Origin: Lachnoclostridium sp. An169 | Lineage (GTDB): Bacteria; Bacillota; Clostridia; Lachnospirales; Lachnospiraceae | NCBI RefSeq assembly: GCF_002160525.1 | Contig: NZ_NFKT01000016.1 | Span: 1-64,000 of the forward strand | Length of the DNA: 64,000 nt | Direction of reading: 5' to 3' | Shown here: piece by piece, positions 61,839 to 64,000 of the stretch | Numbering within the stretch: the first letter of the stretch is position 1 | How the letters are laid out: each line of letters starts with the position of its first letter | Made by a program: the position numbers and the translations under genes | Notes under the pieces: model-generated | What the model was told of the DNA's origin: nothing | The model's database searches: none | Seen by the model: the letters and a program-made list of their open reading frames with translations, nothing else

Positions 61839-61879
61839 AGAGACGCAAATCTGGACATACAGATCGGCGTCTCTTTTTC
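61839..61879 (+). terminator. Terminator after the hydroxy-acid oxidase gene
   Basis: AGAGACGC (61839-61846) pairs exactly with GCGTCTCT (61867-61874), followed by TTTTC. Confidence 0.8.
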
Positions 61880-61950
61880 ATTATAATAAAACCACAGGAT
61901 AAATAATCACAGAATTACTGCAGTGATCGAAGAGAAAACGGAGGTATGGG

Positions 61951-62187
61951 ATGAAATTTAAGAAAGATGTTGATTTTGGAGAATTCTTTAAGAAAGTGAA
62001 ACAATGTAAGCAGGATGTCCTGTTTTACTCTCTGGAGGGCGACCAGTTGAATCTGTCTTCCACGATTTCAAGGTTCATCTTCTCGGCCGTGAACTGCCAC
62101 GAGGGGATCATAAGCAGCGGGAACGTCGTGTGCGGCTGTGAAGAAGACAAGGAACTTTTGAAAGAATTTTTTGAGAAAGAGGAATGA
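61951..62187 (+). CDS. Small hypothetical protein
   Basis: 78 residues with CGGAGG six bases before ATG, so it is probably translated. FGEFFKKVKQCKQDVLFYSLEGDQLNLSS resembles short conserved proteins of Clostridia (sometimes labelled polyA polymerase without basis) with alternating helix and strand; four cysteines (CKQD, NCHEG, VCGC) are present but not in a classic metal motif. It ends 10 bp before the transporter start, so it may be in the same operon. No function assigned. Confidence 0.7.
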   Translation: MKFKKDVDFGEFFKKVKQCKQDVLFYSLEGDQLNLSSTISRFIFSAVNCHEGIISSGNVVCGCEEDKELLKEFFEKEE

Positions 62188-62197
62188 GGTATTACAT

Positions 62198-63583
62198 ATG
62201 TTCGGAAAAAAACGAAAAGAAAATCCGGCCAGGATCGGCGTGGGGAAATTCTGGGCATGGGGCTCAAGAGAAGTATCGGAGACGACAAATGTTCTGATCC
62301 AGGGGTATCTGATGTTCTACTGTACGAACACGCTTCACCTGAATCCGGGAATCGTAGGTATCCTTCTTGCTGTCAGCAAGGCGATTGACGGGGCTACCGA
62401 CCTGGTCGCAGGCTATATTGTAGATAAGACGAAGAGCAGACTTGGAAAAGGGAGACCTTATGAGCTGTGCATATTCGGAACATGGATCTGTACATTCCTG
62501 ATGTACAGCTGCCCGGAGGGCTGGGGAGACATAATGAAATATGTATGGGTTCTCTCCATGTATATTCTTGTAAACGCGCTGTTTAATACGTTCCTGAATG
62601 CAGGTGAGACGGTATATATGGTGCGCTCGTTCCGGTCGGAACAGCTGGTAAGGATCAATTCGTATACAGGACTTATTTCTTCCGGAGTCGGATTTATCGT
62701 AAATATTATTACACCGCAGCTGGTAGAAAGATATTCCTCTGTGCACGGAGGATGGTCACGGATTATCCTGACCCTTGGAATCCCGGTTCTGATTATCGGA
62801 ATTATGCGTTTTGTATTTATTGAAGAAAAATATGATCTGGATATTTTTCAGAAGACGGAGACGATCCGCCTCAAAGATACGCTGCACATGCTGAGAAAAA
62901 ACAAATATGTGTGGATTATCGTAATCATGACGTTTATCACACAGCTTGGCTCCCAGGTGGGACTTGGAACTTACTATTTCCAGGAAGTATTCGGAAGCAT
63001 CGGACTTCAGAGTCTTACCTCAGCAGTCACGATTCTTGCTCTTCCGTTGGTATTCGTGTTCCCGAAGAGCATTAAGAAGTGGAATGTGCGTGACGTAATG
63101 TTGGTCGGCTCCATATGCTCCGTGGTGGGTTCTGTGGTCTGCTTTATCTCGAATACCAATGTGGCAATGTACATGGTCGGGTGGCTGATCGTCGGGATCG
63201 GTTCGCTTCCGGGCACTTATCTGATCAAGCTGATGATCTTCGACAGCGCTTCTTACAATGAATGGAAGAAGATGCACAGAATGGAGGGAACCATCGGAGC
63301 TGTACAGGGATTTGCAAAACGTGTGGGAGGAGCTCTTGCGGCGGCGCTTGGCGGCCTGATTCTTATGGCGGTAGGATATGATGCTGAAGCTGTTACAGAG
63401 ACGGCAGTTATGGGAATCCGCGTGGGACAGACGCTCCTTCCGGCATTCTCATCCATTATCGGTATTATCTGCCTGCTGTTCTACGACCTGGATCATAAGA
63501 TGCCGCAGATCAATGCAGACAATGAAAAGGCAAGAAAAGAGGCCCTGGAGGCACAGAACAGTGCAAAGACGTCAGAGAACTGA
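62198..63583 (+). CDS. GPH-family cation symporter, second copy
   Basis: 461 residues from the ATG after GAGG; about 12 helices. Hallmarks GVGKFWAWGSREVSETTNVL and DGATDLVAGYIVDKTKSRLGKGRPYE match the transporter at 27.7 kb, but identity is moderate, so it is a paralogue with perhaps another substrate. The C-terminus is a short charged tail (NEKARKEALEAQNSAKTSE). Followed by the start of an AraC gene. Confidence 0.91.
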   Translation: MFGKKRKENPARIGVGKFWAWGSREVSETTNVLIQGYLMFYCTNTLHLNPGIVGILLAVSKAIDGATDLVAGYIVDKTKSRLGKGRPYELCIFGTWICTFLMYSCPEGWGDIMKYVWVLSMYILVNALFNTFLNAGETVYMVRSFRSEQLVRINSYTGLISSGVGFIVNIITPQLVERYSSVHGGWSRIILTLGIPVLIIGIMRFVFIEEKYDLDIFQKTETIRLKDTLHMLRKNKYVWIIVIMTFITQLGSQVGLGTYYFQEVFGSIGLQSLTSAVTILALPLVFVFPKSIKKWNVRDVMLVGSICSVVGSVVCFISNTNVAMYMVGWLIVGIGSLPGTYLIKLMIFDSASYNEWKKMHRMEGTIGAVQGFAKRVGGALAAALGGLILMAVGYDAEAVTETAVMGIRVGQTLLPAFSSIIGIICLLFYDLDHKMPQINADNEKARKEALEAQNSAKTSEN

Positions 63584-63639
63584 TTGACATGGGCGCGGAA
63601 ATGAGGGATGATAGAAAAAAAGAAAAGGAGAATCAGACG

Positions 63640-64000
63640 ATGGCACTGTCGGATGTATCAGTACCGGAACGGCTCTGGTACTATATGGGGATGGTCTACA
63701 GCGGAAACGGCGTCTGGGTCTGGTGCTATTCGGAAAATGGGGAACTCTATTACAGCAGTTCCCCATATGAGAAAGAACTGGATATGTTTTTTACTGCCGG
63801 CGGGTGCAGAGCCTACGCAATGGAAACGGGAAAAACATTGAACGGGCCTTTCATGATGAGCAGCTCTGTGGGAATGGTATGGCTTGGAGAATTTGCAGCC
63901 ATAGGAGACGAGAGGAGGCTTATCCTGATCGGTCCTGTTTTTTTCGGAACCGCTTCATCCCGCTCCGTGGAAAATGCACTGACGAACATGAATCTGTCTG
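63640..64000 (+). CDS. Probable AraC-family regulator, N-terminal part (runs off the window)
   Basis: Open reading frame from the ATG nine bases after AAAGGAG to the right edge, with no stop. An in-frame ATG at 63601 has no ribosome site. The visible 120 residues include VPERLWYYMGMVYSGNGVWVWC, GGCRAYAMETGKTLNGPFMM, WLGEFAAIGDERR and LILIGPVFFGTASSRSVENAL. The LIGPVFFG-type phrase is reminiscent of the sensor half of large Lachnospiraceae AraC regulators such as that at 17.6 kb (CIFGPAAR). The DNA-binding part lies outside, so the call is tentative. Confidence 0.6.
   Translation, partial: MALSDVSVPERLWYYMGMVYSGNGVWVWCYSENGELYYSSSPYEKELDMFFTAGGCRAYAMETGKTLNGPFMMSSSVGMVWLGEFAAIGDERRLILIGPVFFGTASSRSVENALTNMNLS

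Overview
The window looks like chromosomal DNA of a gut-type anaerobic Firmicute, most likely a Lachnospiraceae member (Clostridium cluster XIVa). The reasons are strong AGGAGG ribosome sites, moderate GC, abundant AraC regulators, intracellular glycoside hydrolases, GPH-type sugar carriers, YesM/YesN-like two-component control and soluble anaerobic flavoproteins. This is a family-level inference from gene content, not a database placement. I see no rRNA, tRNA or CRISPR array.

Layout. (1) 1-1.8 kb: 3' end of an IS200/IS605-type tnpB and its structured right end, abutting an Old Yellow Enzyme-type reductase gene that has lost its N-terminus and two internal segments. (2) 2.0-7.6 kb, minus strand: a 3-hydroxyacyl-CoA-type dehydrogenase, response regulator, ABC ATPase, ABC permease, histidine kinase and CPBP protease, resembling peptide-antibiotic sensing and immunity cassettes. 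(3) 8.1-11.5 kb: ECF sigma factor, membrane protein (possible anti-sigma), ABC ATPase and ABC permease. (4) 11.5-17.4 kb: GH120 beta-xylosidase with divergent AraC regulator, a RelB/YoeB toxin-antitoxin pair, a 138-bp inverted-repeat element and phosphoglucomutase. (5) 17.6-34.3 kb: AraC regulator, domain-permuted GH3, GH2, GH43-like enzyme, sulfatase, GPH transporter and a four-gene soluble redox module (FrdA-like flavoprotein, FrdB-like Fe-S protein, GltD/NfnL-like NAD(P)H oxidoreductase, HdrB-like CCG protein). (6) 35.6-52.4 kb: sensor kinase, lipoprotein binding protein, GH106-like protein, response regulator, two sugar permeases, metallo-hydrolase, GH78 rhamnosidase, an esterase/beta-lactamase-fold fusion and a second permuted GH3. 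(7) 53-57.5 kb: AraC regulator divergent from an 1120-residue GH78. (8) 57.5-64 kb: glycerol dehydrogenase, a small membrane protein with an XRE regulator, an FMN hydroxy-acid oxidase family protein, a second GPH carrier and the start of another AraC regulator. Three copies of an Rpn/PD-(D/E)XK nuclease-transposase family gene sit between blocks, one of them a deletion derivative.

How it fits together. None of the glycoside hydrolases, the sulfatase or the esterase has a visible signal peptide. The picture is therefore import of oligosaccharides or plant glycosides (ABC importer lacking its own ATPase, GPH carriers) followed by cytoplasmic trimming of rhamnose, xylose/arabinose, glucose/galactose, sulfate and acyl groups. 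The most unusual part is the redox module at 29.1-34.3 kb. It has the parts list of a soluble thiol:fumarate-reductase/Hdr-like complex, but its flavoprotein lacks the usual dicarboxylate-binding motifs and carries a Tat-like SRRDFM motif without a hydrophobic signal. I infer that it reduces or oxidises a product released by the neighbouring hydrolases; the substrate is unknown.
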